Shown in pieces: positions 8,647 through 21,204 of a stretch of 64,000 nucleotides of DNA (position 1 is the stretch's first letter; each line of letters starts with the position of its first letter). Under the pieces are notes generated by a model. The model ran no database searches. It had not been told where the DNA came from and saw only the letters and a program-made list of their open reading frames with translations. The stretch spans positions 248,001 to 312,000 of the forward strand of contig CAVTZG010000017.1 in assembly GCA_963739135.1 (NCBI GenBank), in the 5' to 3' direction. The position numbers were made by a program, and so were the translations under genes. This DNA is from Palsa-504 sp963739135 (GTDB lineage: Bacteria; Actinomycetota; Actinomycetes; Streptosporangiales; Streptosporangiaceae).

Positions 8647-8709
8647 GGAATCAACCGCGGAAACCAGCAAGCTAAGCGTTTGCGAAGCGGACACAAGAGG
8701 CGTTTCTGC

Positions 8710-9669
8710 ATGGCTGGAACGGACACGGCAGTCGCGGAACGACCGCGGGTGGGGGTGTCGAGCTGCCTGCTGGGCGAGGAGGTCCGGTTCAACGGGGGGC
8801 ACAAGCGGTTCCGGTTCCTGACCGACGAGCTCGACCCGTACGTGGACTGGGTGCCGTACTGCCCGGAGGTCGAGATCGGGCTGGGCACCCCGCGTGAGCC
8901 GATCCGGCTCACTTTGGACGGCCGCCTGGTCAACCGGAGCGGGACCGCGGACCACACCGCTTTGATGCGGGCCCTGCCGCTGCCTGCTGGCCTCGACGGG
9001 TACGTGTTCAAGGCCAAGTCGCCGAGCTGCGGGATCTGGGGCATCCCCCGCTACCGGGACGACGGGGAGGCGTCCGGCGCGCACGGCCGGGGGCTGTACG
9101 CGGAGCGGGTGCTGGCCTCGTTCCCGCTGCTGGCGGTGGAGGACGAGGGGCGGCTGAACGACACGGGGCTGCGGGAGGCGTTCGTGGAGCAGGTGTTCGC
9201 GGCCGCGCGGCTGCGTGCTTTGCTGTCCGGGTCGTGGGAGCCGCGGGACCTGGTGGCGTTCCATGCCCGGCACAAGCTGCAGCTGCTGGCGCACGACCCG
9301 TTGCGTTACCGGTCAGCCGGGCGGGTGGTCGCGGCCGCCGGTTCCACGGGGGCCGGTTCCACGGGGGCCGCGGGGGTGGCGGCTGAGTACGGGGAGCTGT
9401 TCCTGGCCGCGATGGCGGGGCGGGCCACGCCGGGCCGGAACGCCAACGCGCTGCTGCACGCCTACAGCCGGATCGGGCGGATGCTGCCGTCGTCGCTGGG
9501 TTCGGACCTGGTGGCCCGGATCGACGCGTACCGGCGGGGCGAGGTGCCGCTCAGCGTGCCGGTGGCGCTGCTGGCCCACTACGCGGCCAGCGGCGACCTG
9601 CCCTGGCTGGCGTCGCAGACGTACCTGGAGCCGTTCCCGGCCGCGCTGCGGCTGCGGCACGCGATCTGA
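8710..9669 (+). CDS. DUF523 and DUF1722 fusion protein (TudS/YbgA-like)
   Basis: 319 residues from ATG 8710. The N-terminal DUF523 part has the three conserved cysteine segments GVSSCLLGE, YCPEVEIGLG and KSPSCG. These are thought to hold an iron-sulfur cluster in TudS-type thiouracil desulfurases. The C-terminal DUF1722 (YbgA) part includes FHARHKLQLLAHDP and LLHAYSRIGRML. The fusion is common, and ybgA frequently neighbours photolyase genes. A photolyase tail survives 3 kb away beyond the insertion sequence. The protein's own role is unproven; a light- or oxidant-linked role is inferred from context. Confidence 0.85.
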   Translation: MAGTDTAVAERPRVGVSSCLLGEEVRFNGGHKRFRFLTDELDPYVDWVPYCPEVEIGLGTPREPIRLTLDGRLVNRSGTADHTALMRALPLPAGLDGYVFKAKSPSCGIWGIPRYRDDGEASGAHGRGLYAERVLASFPLLAVEDEGRLNDTGLREAFVEQVFAAARLRALLSGSWEPRDLVAFHARHKLQLLAHDPLRYRSAGRVVAAAGSTGAGSTGAAGVAAEYGELFLAAMAGRATPGRNANALLHAYSRIGRMLPSSLGSDLVARIDAYRRGEVPLSVPVALLAHYAASGDLPWLASQTYLEPFPAALRLRHAI

Positions 9670-9681
9670 CTTGGGATCCTG

Positions 9682-10176
9682 GTGAAGGTAACTGCTGAGG
9701 CGGCGCGTCGGTTTCTCGTCGCGCGGCACTTCCTCGCGCCTGCGCGGTCGGTCGCGGGAGGCCTTGACGGGGTGCTCAAGGTCTTCCGGAAGTTCGGGTC
9801 GATCCAGTTCGACCCGATCGCGGTCGCCGGCCGGAGCCACGACCTCGTGCTGCACGCGCGCGTGGCCGGCTACGAGCCCGCCTGGTGCGACTTGCTCTAC
9901 GAACGCCGGGAGATCTTCGAGACGACCAACAAGGCGCTGTCGTTCGTCCCGGCGAGCGAGTTCCCCTGGTTCCGTTTCGGCTGGAGCCGCAAGGGGCCCC
10001 GGTTCCACGCCGGGATCCTAGCCGAGAACGCCGCGGTGGCCGAGCGCGTGCTCGGGCGGATCCGTGCCGAGGGCGCGCTGTCGTGCTACCGCACGTTACC
10101 TGGCCAGGTCGGTGCGGCCTGCCTGCGGCAGACAGCGGACTCGCGGGGACCGGCGCCGCCCCGTCCGGGGCGATAA
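9682..10176 (+). pseudogene. 5' fragment of a YcaQ-like winged-helix DNA glycosylase gene
   Basis: From GTG 9682, about 133 residues match the N-terminus of the winged-helix YcaQ family (interstrand-crosslink DNA glycosylases, normally about 400 residues): FGSIQFDPIAVAGRSHDLVLHARV and LLYERREIFETTNKALSFVP in consecutive stretches. After RAEGALS (about base 10083) the protein turns into unrelated sequence and stops at 10176, just before the acyl-CoA synthetase. The C-terminal two thirds are missing. It is a deletion pseudogene and the second decayed DNA-repair gene in this region. Confidence 0.8.
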
Positions 10177-10184
10177 TTTCCGTT

Positions 10185-11762
10185 ATGACAGACGTGATCG
10201 CCCGGGCTCGGCGGCATTCTTACGGAGACCTGCTGCACCGGACCGCCCGGCGGGACCCGGGCAAGCTGGCCGTGGTGTCCGGTGACGTCCGGGCCACCTT
10301 CGCCGATTTCGACCTGGCCGTGAACCGGTGCGCGCACGCCCTGGCCGGCCAGGGCCTGGCCAAGGGCGACCGGCTGGCGCTGCTGTCACACAACTGCTGG
10401 GAGTTCGCGGTGCTGGCCTTCGCCACCGCCCGGCTCGGCGTGGTGCTGGTCCCGGTCAACTTCATGCTTAACGCCGACGAGATCGCCTACATCCTGGGGC
10501 ACTCGGGGGCCAAGGGCATCGTGGCCGAGGACGCCCTGGCCGGCACGGCCGAGGCGGCCCTGGCGGCCGCCGGGGTGGCCGATCCGGTCCGGGGCTGGAT
10601 CGGGCCCTCGGCTCCGGCCGCGGGCTGGCAGGACGTCGGCGCCTGGTGGCGCACCGGGCCCGGGCACGCCCCGGAGGTCGAGGTGGCCGACGACGATCCG
10701 CTGCGGCTGATGTACACCTCGGGCACCGAATCCCGGCCCAAGGGCGTGATGCTGTCCTCGCGGTCGCTGATCGCCCAGTACGTGTCCTGCATCATCGACG
10801 GCGGCATGTCCCGCGACGACGTGGAGCTGCACACCCTGCCCATGTACCACTGCGCCCAGCTGGACTGCTTCTTCTCGGTGGACGTCTACCTGGGGGCCAC
10901 ATCGGTCATCCTGCCCGGCCCCGACCCGGCCGCGATGCTGGCCGCCATCGAGCGGGAGCAGGTGACCAAGCTGTTCTGCCCGCCCACGGTGTGGATCTCG
11001 CTGCTGCGTCATCCCGGCTTCGACGCGGCCGACCTGTCCAGCCTGCGCAAGGGATATTACGGGGCCTCGCCGATGCCGGTCGAGGTGCTGCGGGAACTGC
11101 AGCGGCGGCTGCCCGACGTGCAGCTGTGGAACTTCTACGGCCAGACGGAGATGGCGCCGCTGGCCACCATCCTGCGGCCGCACGAGCAGCTCGAGCGGGC
11201 CGGCTCGGCCGGGAAGGCCAGCCTGAACACCGAGACGATGCTCGTCGACGACGACGGCCACCCGGTCCCGGCCGGCGAGGTCGGCGAGATCGTGCACCGG
11301 TCGCCGCACGCCGCCCTGGGTTACTACCGGGACGAGGAGAAGACGGCCGAGGCGTTCCGCGGCGGCTGGTTCCACTCCGGTGACCTGGGCGTCATGACCG
11401 AGGACGGCTACCTGTCGGTGGTCGACAGGAAGAAGGACATGATCAAGACCGGCGGGGAGAACGTCGCCTCCCGCGAGGTCGAGGAGGCCATCTACGAGCT
11501 GGACGGGGTGGCCGAGGTGGCCGTGTTCGGGATCGCCCATCCGCACTGGATCGAGGCGGTGACGGCCGTCGTCGTGCTCCGGGCCGGCTCCGACCTGACC
11601 GCGGACGATGTGCACGCCCACACCAGGGCGCGGCTGGCCGGCTACAAGCGCCCGAAGTACGTCGTGTTCTCCGACGCGCTGCCCAAGAATCCGAGCGGCA
11701 AGATCCTCAAGCGCGACCTGCGCCAGCAGCACACCGGCCTGGCCCAGGACGCGCCGGGCTAG
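10185..11762 (+). CDS. Acyl-CoA synthetase (AMP-binding, FadD-like)
   Basis: 525 residues from ATG 10185. The P-loop-like adenylation motif is MYTSGTESRPKG, close to the usual YTSGTTGxPKG. Later motifs are FYGQTEMAP, GWFHSGDLG and DRKKDMIKTGGENV, and the C-terminal lysine region is LPKNPSGKILKR. All are as expected for an enzyme that activates a carboxylic acid to its CoA thioester. The chain length or substrate cannot be set from sequence. The gene ends three bases into the convergent transketolase gene and begins right after the glycosylase remnant. Confidence 0.92.
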   Translation: MTDVIARARRHSYGDLLHRTARRDPGKLAVVSGDVRATFADFDLAVNRCAHALAGQGLAKGDRLALLSHNCWEFAVLAFATARLGVVLVPVNFMLNADEIAYILGHSGAKGIVAEDALAGTAEAALAAAGVADPVRGWIGPSAPAAGWQDVGAWWRTGPGHAPEVEVADDDPLRLMYTSGTESRPKGVMLSSRSLIAQYVSCIIDGGMSRDDVELHTLPMYHCAQLDCFFSVDVYLGATSVILPGPDPAAMLAAIEREQVTKLFCPPTVWISLLRHPGFDAADLSSLRKGYYGASPMPVEVLRELQRRLPDVQLWNFYGQTEMAPLATILRPHEQLERAGSAGKASLNTETMLVDDDGHPVPAGEVGEIVHRSPHAALGYYRDEEKTAEAFRGGWFHSGDLGVMTEDGYLSVVDRKKDMIKTGGENVASREVEEAIYELDGVAEVAVFGIAHPHWIEAVTAVVVLRAGSDLTADDVHAHTRARLAGYKRPKYVVFSDALPKNPSGKILKRDLRQQHTGLAQDAPG

Positions 11763-13627
11763 CCGAGCAGGCGGCGGGCGGCGTCGGCGATGTGGGCGGC
11801 GTCGATGCCGGATGCGTCGAGGAGTTCGGCGGGGGTGCCGGAGCCGGGCATCTCGCGGACGGCCAGGTGGGCGACGGCCAGGTCGGTGCGGCCGGCCCCG
11901 GTCAGGGTGTCGAGGACCGCGGATCCGAGGCCGCCCTCGGGGTGGTGGTCCTCGGCGATCACCAGCCGGCCGCCGGTGGCCGCGGCGGCCGCGGTGAGCG
12001 TGGCGGTGTCGGCCGGCTTGACCGAGTACAGGTCGATGACCCGGGCGGAGATGCCGTCGGCGGCCAGCTGGCCGGCTGCGGCCAGGCATTCGTGCAGGGT
12101 GACCCCGGCTCCGATCAGGGTCACCTGGTCGTCACCGCTCTGGCGCAGCACCTTGGACCCGCCGACCGGGAAGGGTTCCGCCGCGTCGTACAGCACCGGG
12201 TAGGCACCGCGGGTGGTCCGCATGTAGGAGATGCCCTCCAGGTCGGCCATGGCCGCGGTCAGGGCGGCGGCGCTGGTCGCGTCGCAGGGGTACAGCACGG
12301 TGGAGCCGTGCACGGCGCGCAGCATGGCCAGGTCCTCCAGCGCCATCTGGGACGGGCCGTCGGCGCCGATCTCCACGCCGGCGTGCGAGCCGACCAGGCA
12401 GATGCTGGACCGGGAGATGGCCGCCATCCGGATGAAGTCGTAGGCCCGGGTGAAGAACGCGGCGAAGGTGGAGGCGAACGGCCGGTAGCCGCACGCGGCC
12501 ATGCCCACCGCGGCCGCGATCAGCTGCTGCTCGGCGATGAACATCTCGAAGTAGCGCTCGGGGTAGGCCTTGGCGAACTCATCGGCGAAGGTCGAGTTGC
12601 TCACCTCGCCGTCCATGGCCACCACGTCGCGGCGGACGCCGAGCGCGGCCAGCGCGTCGCCGTAGGCCTTGCGGGTGGCCACCTTCTGGCCGCGCTCGTA
12701 GCCGGGCAGCTTGACCTCGGCGGCGCCGGCGGCCGGCCGGGACGTGGCCGCCTGCGCCGGGCGGGGGCCCCGGACCAGCAGGTGCCGTTCGCCGCCGAGT
12801 TCGACCACGGCCCGTTCCGCCATAGGTTCTGGCAGGGGCTTGCCGTGCCAGTCTTCGCGGTCCTCGACCTCAGAAAACCCCCGGCCCTTGCGGGTGCGGG
12901 CCACGATGACGGACGGCTGATGGCCGGCCAGGTCGCCCGCCTGGGCCAGCGCCTGGTCGATGGCGGCCAGGTCGTGGCCGTCGATGACGAACACCCGGGC
13001 GCCGAACGCGGCCGCCCGGGCGGCGTAGGTGTCCACGTCCCAGCTCAGCTCGGTGGGGCCGCGCTGGCCCAGCCGGTTGACGTCGACGATCGCGATCAGG
13101 TTGGACAGCTTGTAGTAGGAGGCCTTGTCCAGCGCCTCCCAGATCGACCCCTCGGCCATCTCGCTGTCACCGCACAGGACCCAGACCCGGTAGGGCACCT
13201 CGTCCAGGTACTTGCCGGCCAGCGCCACCCCGACGGCGTCGGGCAGCCCCTGGCCCAGCGAGCCGGTGGCCACGTCGACCCAGGGCAGCACCGGGGTGGG
13301 ATGCCCCTCCAGCCGGGACCCGAACCGCCGGTACCCGGTCATCAGCTCCTCGTCGGAGACCACCCCGACCGCCTTGTAGATCGAGTACAGCAGCGGCGAG
13401 GCGTGCCCCTTGGAGAAGATCAGGTGGTCGTTGCCCGCGTGCCGCGGCTCATCCCAGTCATAACGGAGATGCCTGCTGACCAGGACGGCCATCAGGTCGG
13501 CGGCGGACATGCTCGAGGTCGGGTGCCCCGACCCGGCCGACGTGCTGGACCGGATGGAGTCCACGCGGAGCTGCTGGGCGAGTTCGGCAGCCAGGGCGAG
13601 ATCGGCATCGGTGACGGGAGCGGGCAT
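11759..13627 (-). CDS. tkt: Transketolase, single-chain
   Basis: 622 residues from ATG 13627, chosen because GGAGGTG lies about 3-10 bases upstream; GTG 13633 would overlap that site. N-terminal thiamine diphosphate motifs: SAGSGHPTSSMSAADL, and GDSEMAEGSIWEAL with …VDVNRLGQ, so the usual GDG is GDS here. The pyrimidine-binding half contains FIAEQQLIAAAVGMAA, and a C-terminal domain is present. At about 620 residues it resembles the shorter, animal-like transketolases more than the ~700-residue bacterial enzyme. It transfers two-carbon ketol units in the pentose phosphate pathway, and may serve a specialised pathway if a housekeeping copy exists elsewhere. Confidence 0.9.
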   Translation of the reverse strand: MPAPVTDADLALAAELAQQLRVDSIRSSTSAGSGHPTSSMSAADLMAVLVSRHLRYDWDEPRHAGNDHLIFSKGHASPLLYSIYKAVGVVSDEELMTGYRRFGSRLEGHPTPVLPWVDVATGSLGQGLPDAVGVALAGKYLDEVPYRVWVLCGDSEMAEGSIWEALDKASYYKLSNLIAIVDVNRLGQRGPTELSWDVDTYAARAAAFGARVFVIDGHDLAAIDQALAQAGDLAGHQPSVIVARTRKGRGFSEVEDREDWHGKPLPEPMAERAVVELGGERHLLVRGPRPAQAATSRPAAGAAEVKLPGYERGQKVATRKAYGDALAALGVRRDVVAMDGEVSNSTFADEFAKAYPERYFEMFIAEQQLIAAAVGMAACGYRPFASTFAAFFTRAYDFIRMAAISRSSICLVGSHAGVEIGADGPSQMALEDLAMLRAVHGSTVLYPCDATSAAALTAAMADLEGISYMRTTRGAYPVLYDAAEPFPVGGSKVLRQSGDDQVTLIGAGVTLHECLAAAGQLAADGISARVIDLYSVKPADTATLTAAAAATGGRLVIAEDHHPEGGLGSAVLDTLTGAGRTDLAVAHLAVREMPGSGTPAELLDASGIDAAHIADAARRLLG

Positions 13628-13700
13628 GAGCACCTCCGGGAAACGCAGCGGGAAGGGCGGGACTGAGAAATTCCCGTACCCGCATCGTCTCAGCCAAACA

Positions 13701-13835
13701 TCAGTCCCGGCGTTCGGGGCCGGCTATGGCGGCTAACGTGCGGAAGGCCAGGCGGGCGGCGAGGCCGTCGATGAGCAGGTCCAGGCCGAACTCGAAGCGC
13801 TGGTCGCCGACGACGGCGATGATGGTGAGTTCCAT
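13701..13835 (-). pseudogene. 3' remnant of a TetR-family regulator gene
   Basis: A 44-codon frame begins MELTIIAVVGDQRFEFGLDL and continues LIDGLAARLAF. The stretch DQRFEFGLDLLIDG is characteristic of the last helices of TetR regulators with a tetracycline-repressor-type C-terminal domain. The DNA-binding domain and most of the ligand domain are missing; the upstream bases are occupied by the metH leader. It is a decayed tail, too short to function. Confidence 0.65.
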
Positions 13836-13874
13836 GGCAGGGTCAATTGTCCGTGACCGTTATGCTGGGGTCCT

Positions 13875-13958
13875 GGCCGAGAGGCGCTGCAACGGGCGAG
13901 AGCCCGCCACGCTCGGCCGGCTCGATGTATCAAGGGCGCCTCCTATAACGGGAGGCGC
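13875..13958 (+). ncRNA. S-adenosylhomocysteine (SAH) riboswitch with expression platform
   Basis: Stem P1 pairs 13875-13881 (GGCCGAG) with 13912-13918. Inside is the conserved GGCGCUGCAACGGGC segment, with a small stem 13893-13897/13902-13906 closed by GAGA. The SAH aptamer pseudoknot forms between 13882-13887 (AGGCGC) and 13936-13941 (GCGCCT). The same downstream strand, 13936-13943, is also perfectly complementary over 8 bases to the metH ribosome-binding site at 13951-13958. Ligand binding should therefore free the site and switch metH on, the known logic of SAH riboswitches. Confidence 0.85.
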
Positions 13959-13960
13959 AG

Positions 13961-17587
<3,627 letters not shown>

Positions 17588-17649
17588 CGGCGGCCCCACG
17601 TCGGCACTCCCGTAACTCCAGCCACTCCACCCGCACACCCCCGCCCGCT

Positions 17650-17733
17650 TTTTGCGGTTGATTCGTGTTGTGCGGTTGATTTGCGGTGCTGGGATACCGG
17701 TAATCCACCGCAGAACCTGAATCAACCGCGGAA
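17650..17733. repeat. Palindromic IS-end-like element (possible MITE relic)
   Basis: GCGGTTGATTC at 17654-17664 is repeated inverted at 17719-17729, each with a T-rich outer side. A further GCGGTTGATTTGCGG lies inside. The ends resemble the tips of the insertion sequence at 6769-8646, whose right flank shares GAATCAACCGCGGAAA with this element. No coding sequence is present. It sits in the gap between metH and the convergent DUF1295 gene. Confidence 0.55.
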
Positions 17734-17815
17734 ATGTGACGGGTGGGGGCCGAGGGGATGGAGCTGGGGGCGGTCGGCGGCGGGCGGTCGGCGGCGGGCG
17801 GCGGCGGGCGGCGGC

Positions 17816-17900
17816 GGCTAGCGGGGGCGGGCCGGGGCGGCTAGCGGGGGCGGGCCGGGGCGGCTAGCGGGGGCGGGCCGGGGCGGCTAGCGGGGGTGGC
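17816..17900. repeat. 23-bp tandem repeat overlapping a stop codon
   Basis: The unit GGCTAGCGGGGGCGGGCCGG (23 bp in full) starts at 17816, 17839, 17862 and, partially, 17885. The CTA in the fourth copy is the complement of the TAG stop of the DUF1295 gene, so the array is built outward from that gene's 3' end. GGCGGCGGGC-type simple sequence precedes it (17765-17815). It occupies the gap to metH. Confidence 0.85.
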
Positions 17901-18696
17901 GGGGAGGGAGGGGGAAGAAGCCGCTGGTGCGGGCGGCGTAGGCGGCGTAGGCGGGGCGGGTGGCGGCCATTCGCTGGTCGGTCAGGCGCTGGCCGGTGCC
18001 GCGGGTCAGGATGAACGTCATCAGCAGCGGGGCGAACACGGTGGCCAGGCCCACCCAGGAGCCCAGGCTGATCAGGAACAGGCCCCACCACATGCAGAAG
18101 TCGCCGAAGTAGTTGGGGTGGCGGGTGTAGCGCCACAGGCCGCGGTCCATGATCAGGCCGCGATGCGCCGGGTCGGCCTTGAACCGGGCCAGTTGCCAGT
18201 CGCCCACGGACTCGAAGGCGAACCCGGCCAGCCACACCACGGCCCCGATGACGACCAGCGGGCCGGCCGGGGCCTGTTCGGACATGCCGGCCTGGACCGG
18301 GAAGGTGGCCAGCCACAGGATCAGGGCCTGGAGCAGGTAGATGGTGCGCAGGGCGTAAGCGTTCCGGTTCCCCTTGGCCTTGGCCAGCAGGTCGCGGTAG
18401 CGCGGGTCCTCGTCCTTACCGCGGTTGCGCCGGCCGACGTAGGCGGCCAGCCGGACGCCCCACAGGACCGAGGCGGCCAGCAGCACGTACCGGCGGGCGG
18501 GCTGGCCGTGACCAGCCGAGGCGAGCAGGCTGACCAGGGCGACCAGGGCCAGGCCGACGCCCCAGGCCGTGTCGACCACGCTGTGCCTGCCCGCCCGCAG
18601 GGCCACGGCGAAGGTGACGGCCATCATGAGCAGCAGCGCGGCCGCGCTGGCCAGCAAGGTCAGGCCGAACGGACCGGCCTCGATGCCGCCGGTCAC
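17887..18696 (-). CDS. DUF1295 membrane reductase (steroid 5-alpha reductase family)
   Basis: 269 residues from a GTG overlapping the preceding gene's stop (GTGA). The protein is polytopic, with about six hydrophobic segments. It ends in the family signature for membrane reductases and methyltransferases: GLWRYTRHPNYFGDF (about residues 190-205). Relatives reduce double bonds in lipids with NAD(P)H, but DUF1295 members in fatty-acid clusters are uncharacterised. It is the last gene of the epimerase/flavoprotein/DUF1365/methyltransferase operon and probably acts on the lipid product. Its stop codon sits in the 23-bp repeat array. Confidence 0.85.
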   Translation of the reverse strand: MTGGIEAGPFGLTLLASAAALLLMMAVTFAVALRAGRHSVVDTAWGVGLALVALVSLLASAGHGQPARRYVLLAASVLWGVRLAAYVGRRNRGKDEDPRYRDLLAKAKGNRNAYALRTIYLLQALILWLATFPVQAGMSEQAPAGPLVVIGAVVWLAGFAFESVGDWQLARFKADPAHRGLIMDRGLWRYTRHPNYFGDFCMWWGLFLISLGSWVGLATVFAPLLMTFILTRGTGQRLTDQRMAATRPAYAAYAARTSGFFPLPPRHPR

Positions 18697-19940
18697 CGGG
18701 CCGGCCGCACGGCGAGGATCTGGTCGACGCCCATCCGGCCGCTGGAAAAGGACAGGGCGCCGCCGGCCAGGTACAGGCGCCAGACGCGGACCTGCTCCGG
18801 GGTGAGGAGCTCGGTGATGGCGGGCAGGTTCTGCTCGAAGTTGTCCAGCCAGGCCCGGATGGTGGTGACGTAGTGCTCGCGCATGGCCTGGACGTCGACG
18901 ACCTCGAACCCGGCCGCCTCGATCAGCCCGACGGTCTCCCCCACCGGGCGCATGTGCATGTCCGGGGCGATGTAGGACTCGATGAACGGCCCGCCGCCGG
19001 GGGCGCGGCCGCCGCGGGACATCTGCTGGATGAGCAGCCGGCCGCCCGGGCGCAGCAGGCGGTACAGCGCGGCGCAGAACGCCGGGTAGCCGGCCGCGCC
19101 GACGTGCTCGCCCATCTCGACCGAGGCGATGGCGTCGTAGGGGCCGTTTCCCGTGTCGCGGTAGTCCTGGATCCTGACCTCGGCCCGGTCGGTCAGGCCC
19201 AGTCCGCGGACGCGCTGGCGGACGTAGCCGCCCTGCTCGCGGGACAGGGTCACGGCGGCGACCCGGGCCCGGTGGTCGCCGGCGGCGTGCACGGTGAGCG
19301 AGCCCCAGCCGCAGCCCAGGTCCAGCAGCCGGTCGCCGGGCTGGAGGTTCAGCTTGCCGCAGATCAGCTCCAGCTTGGCCCGCTGCGCGCCGGCCAGGCC
19401 CTGGCTGATCGGCAACGGAGCCGCGCCGTCCCACCAGGCGCAGGAGTAGGCCATGCTGGGATCCAGGATGAGCTGGTAGAACGCGGCGGTCAGGTCGTAG
19501 TGGCCGGCGATCACCGCCCGGTCGCGGGCCCGGGAGTGCAGGCGGCCGCGGACGTGCAGCTCGCAGTCCGGCGGCGGGGGCGGGGGCCACACAGGTATCT
19601 GCAGCTGGGACGCGGCCCTTGTTGCGCCCAGGACGGCGGGGGCCCAGCGGGCCGGGCTGACCCTGGGCCGGGTGCCCAGGACCTGGCGCAAGCCCTCGGT
19701 GAGGTCGCCCTCGACCTCCAGGTCGCCGCTGATGTAGGCGCGGGCCAGGCCGAGCTCGCCGGGGCGCCAGCCGAGCCGCTGCAGCGCCCGCGGGGAGCGG
19801 ACGACCAGCACCGGGCCGCCGGCCGGGCCGGCCTCGCTGCCGTCCCACAGCCGCAGCCGGACCGGCAGGTCGAGGCCGGCGTGGGTCTTGACCAGGTTGG
19901 CGATGACCTGGGCGGCGTCTCGTTCCGGGGCCGAGGTCAT
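18693..19940 (-). CDS. Cyclopropane/unusual fatty acid methyltransferase (second copy)
   Basis: 415 residues from ATG 19938-19940, overlapping the first methyltransferase gene (ATGA). SAM-binding motif I is LLDLGCGWGSLTVHAA; also present are AGHYDLTAAFYQLILDPSMAYSCA in shortened blocks and EMGEHVGAAGY. These features define the cyclopropane fatty acid synthase family, which adds a methyl or methylene group to lipid acyl double bonds. It differs substantially from the adjacent paralogue, so the pair is not a recent duplication. In other bacteria such enzymes with these neighbours make furan or branched fatty acids; which product is made here is not determinable. Confidence 0.9.
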   Translation of the reverse strand: MTSAPERDAAQVIANLVKTHAGLDLPVRLRLWDGSEAGPAGGPVLVVRSPRALQRLGWRPGELGLARAYISGDLEVEGDLTEGLRQVLGTRPRVSPARWAPAVLGATRAASQLQIPVWPPPPPPDCELHVRGRLHSRARDRAVIAGHYDLTAAFYQLILDPSMAYSCAWWDGAAPLPISQGLAGAQRAKLELICGKLNLQPGDRLLDLGCGWGSLTVHAAGDHRARVAAVTLSREQGGYVRQRVRGLGLTDRAEVRIQDYRDTGNGPYDAIASVEMGEHVGAAGYPAFCAALYRLLRPGGRLLIQQMSRGGRAPGGGPFIESYIAPDMHMRPVGETVGLIEAAGFEVVDVQAMREHYVTTIRAWLDNFEQNLPAITELLTPEQVRVWRLYLAGGALSFSSGRMGVDQILAVRPAR

Positions 19941-21204
19941 ATGCGGGCCAGGGTGAGCTGGCTGACGCCGATGTAACCGGAGCGGAAGCCGGCTTCGGAG
20001 TAGGCCAGGTAGAAGGCCCACATGCGCTGGAACACCTCGTCGAAGCCGAGCCGGGCGGCCTCGCCGGCCCGGGCGCAGAACCGGTCCCGCCAGATCCTCA
20101 GGGTCCCGGCGTAGTGCGCGCCGAAGTCCTCACGGGCGGTGATCCGCAGCCGGGTGGCGCTGGCCAGGCTGTTCTCGATCGCGGTCAGGGACGGCAGCAG
20201 CCCGCCGGGGAAGATGTACTTCTGGATCCAGGTGTAGGTGTTCCGGGTGGCCAGCATCCGGTCGTGCGGCATCGTGATCGTCTGCAGCCCGACCCGGCCG
20301 CCGGGGGCCAGGTGCTGGTCGAGCGCGGCGAAGTAGGCGTCCCAGTAGCGCTCGCCGACCGCCTCGATCATCTCGCAGGAGCAGATGGCGTCGAAGGTGC
20401 CGTCGATGTCGCGGTAGTCGCGCAGCTGCACGCTGACCTGGCGGGCCAGCCCGGCCTGGGCCACCCGGTGCGCGGCGTAGGCCTGCTGCTCCCGGGAGAT
20501 GGTCACGGTGGTCACGTCGGCGCCGCGGCGGGCGGCCCGCAGGGCCAGTTCGCCCCAGCCGGTGCCGACCTCGAGCAGCCGGCAGCCCGGCCCGACCCCG
20601 GCCCGGTCGAGCAGGCGGTCGATCTTGCGCCGCTGGGCCTCGGCCAGCTGGTGGTCGGCGGCCAGCGGGGTGCCGTCGGCCGCGGTGGCCCACAGGGCCG
20701 AGGAGTAGGTCATGGTCTCGTCCAGGAACAGCGCGAACAGCTCGTTGGACAGGTCGTAGTGGTGGCCGATGTTCCGCCGGGCTCCCTCCCGGGTCTGCCG
20801 GTCCCCGGCCGGCGGCCGAGGACCGGCCAGGCTGCGCATCCGCTGCAGCCAGGGCGGGACCAGGTCGGCGGCGTGCGCGGCGAACACGGTGAGCAGGCCG
20901 GTCAGGTCGGCGCAGTCCCAGTCGCCGGCCAGGTAGGACTCGCCGAAGCCGATCAGGCCGGAGGCGCCGAAGCGGCGGAAGAACGACCGGGGCCGGTGCA
21001 GGACCATGACCGGGGCGCCCGGCGGGCCCGCGCCGAGCAGGCGGCCGTCGGGGAAGCGCACCCGCAGCGGCAGCCGGGCCACCGCCCGGTGAACAGGGCC
21101 CGGGCCCCGGCGGCGCGGACCGGGGAGCCGCCGGCTGTCGCGACGTCGGGCCAGCGCCCGGCGTCGACCTCCTGCGGCGCGGTGTGTTGCATGCTCATGG
21201 TCAC
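19937..21204 (-). CDS. Cyclopropane/unusual fatty acid methyltransferase (first copy), frameshifted near its start
   Basis: The main body (GTG 21082 to 19937, 381 residues) is a complete methyltransferase core: IGHHYDLSNELFALFLDETM, LLEVGTGWGELAL, CSCEMIEAVGERYWDAYF and HLAPGGRVGLQTI, each in order. The natural N-terminus starts at GTG 21204 (GTGA overlap with DUF1365) and reads MSMQHTAPQEVDAGRWPDVA… ARALFT, but in another frame. Restoring one C/G near 21085-21089 joins the two as ALFTRAVARLPLRV. The 1268-bp span is one base short of whole codons. It is either a sequencing error in a GC run or a recent inactivating frameshift. Confidence 0.85.

Noticed and set aside
11792..13666. Long open frame on the plus strand opposite the transketolase gene
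   Set aside because: It is the antisense shadow of a GC-rich gene. The translation is rich in G, Q, R and H, with no domain, while the opposite strand encodes full-length transketolase.
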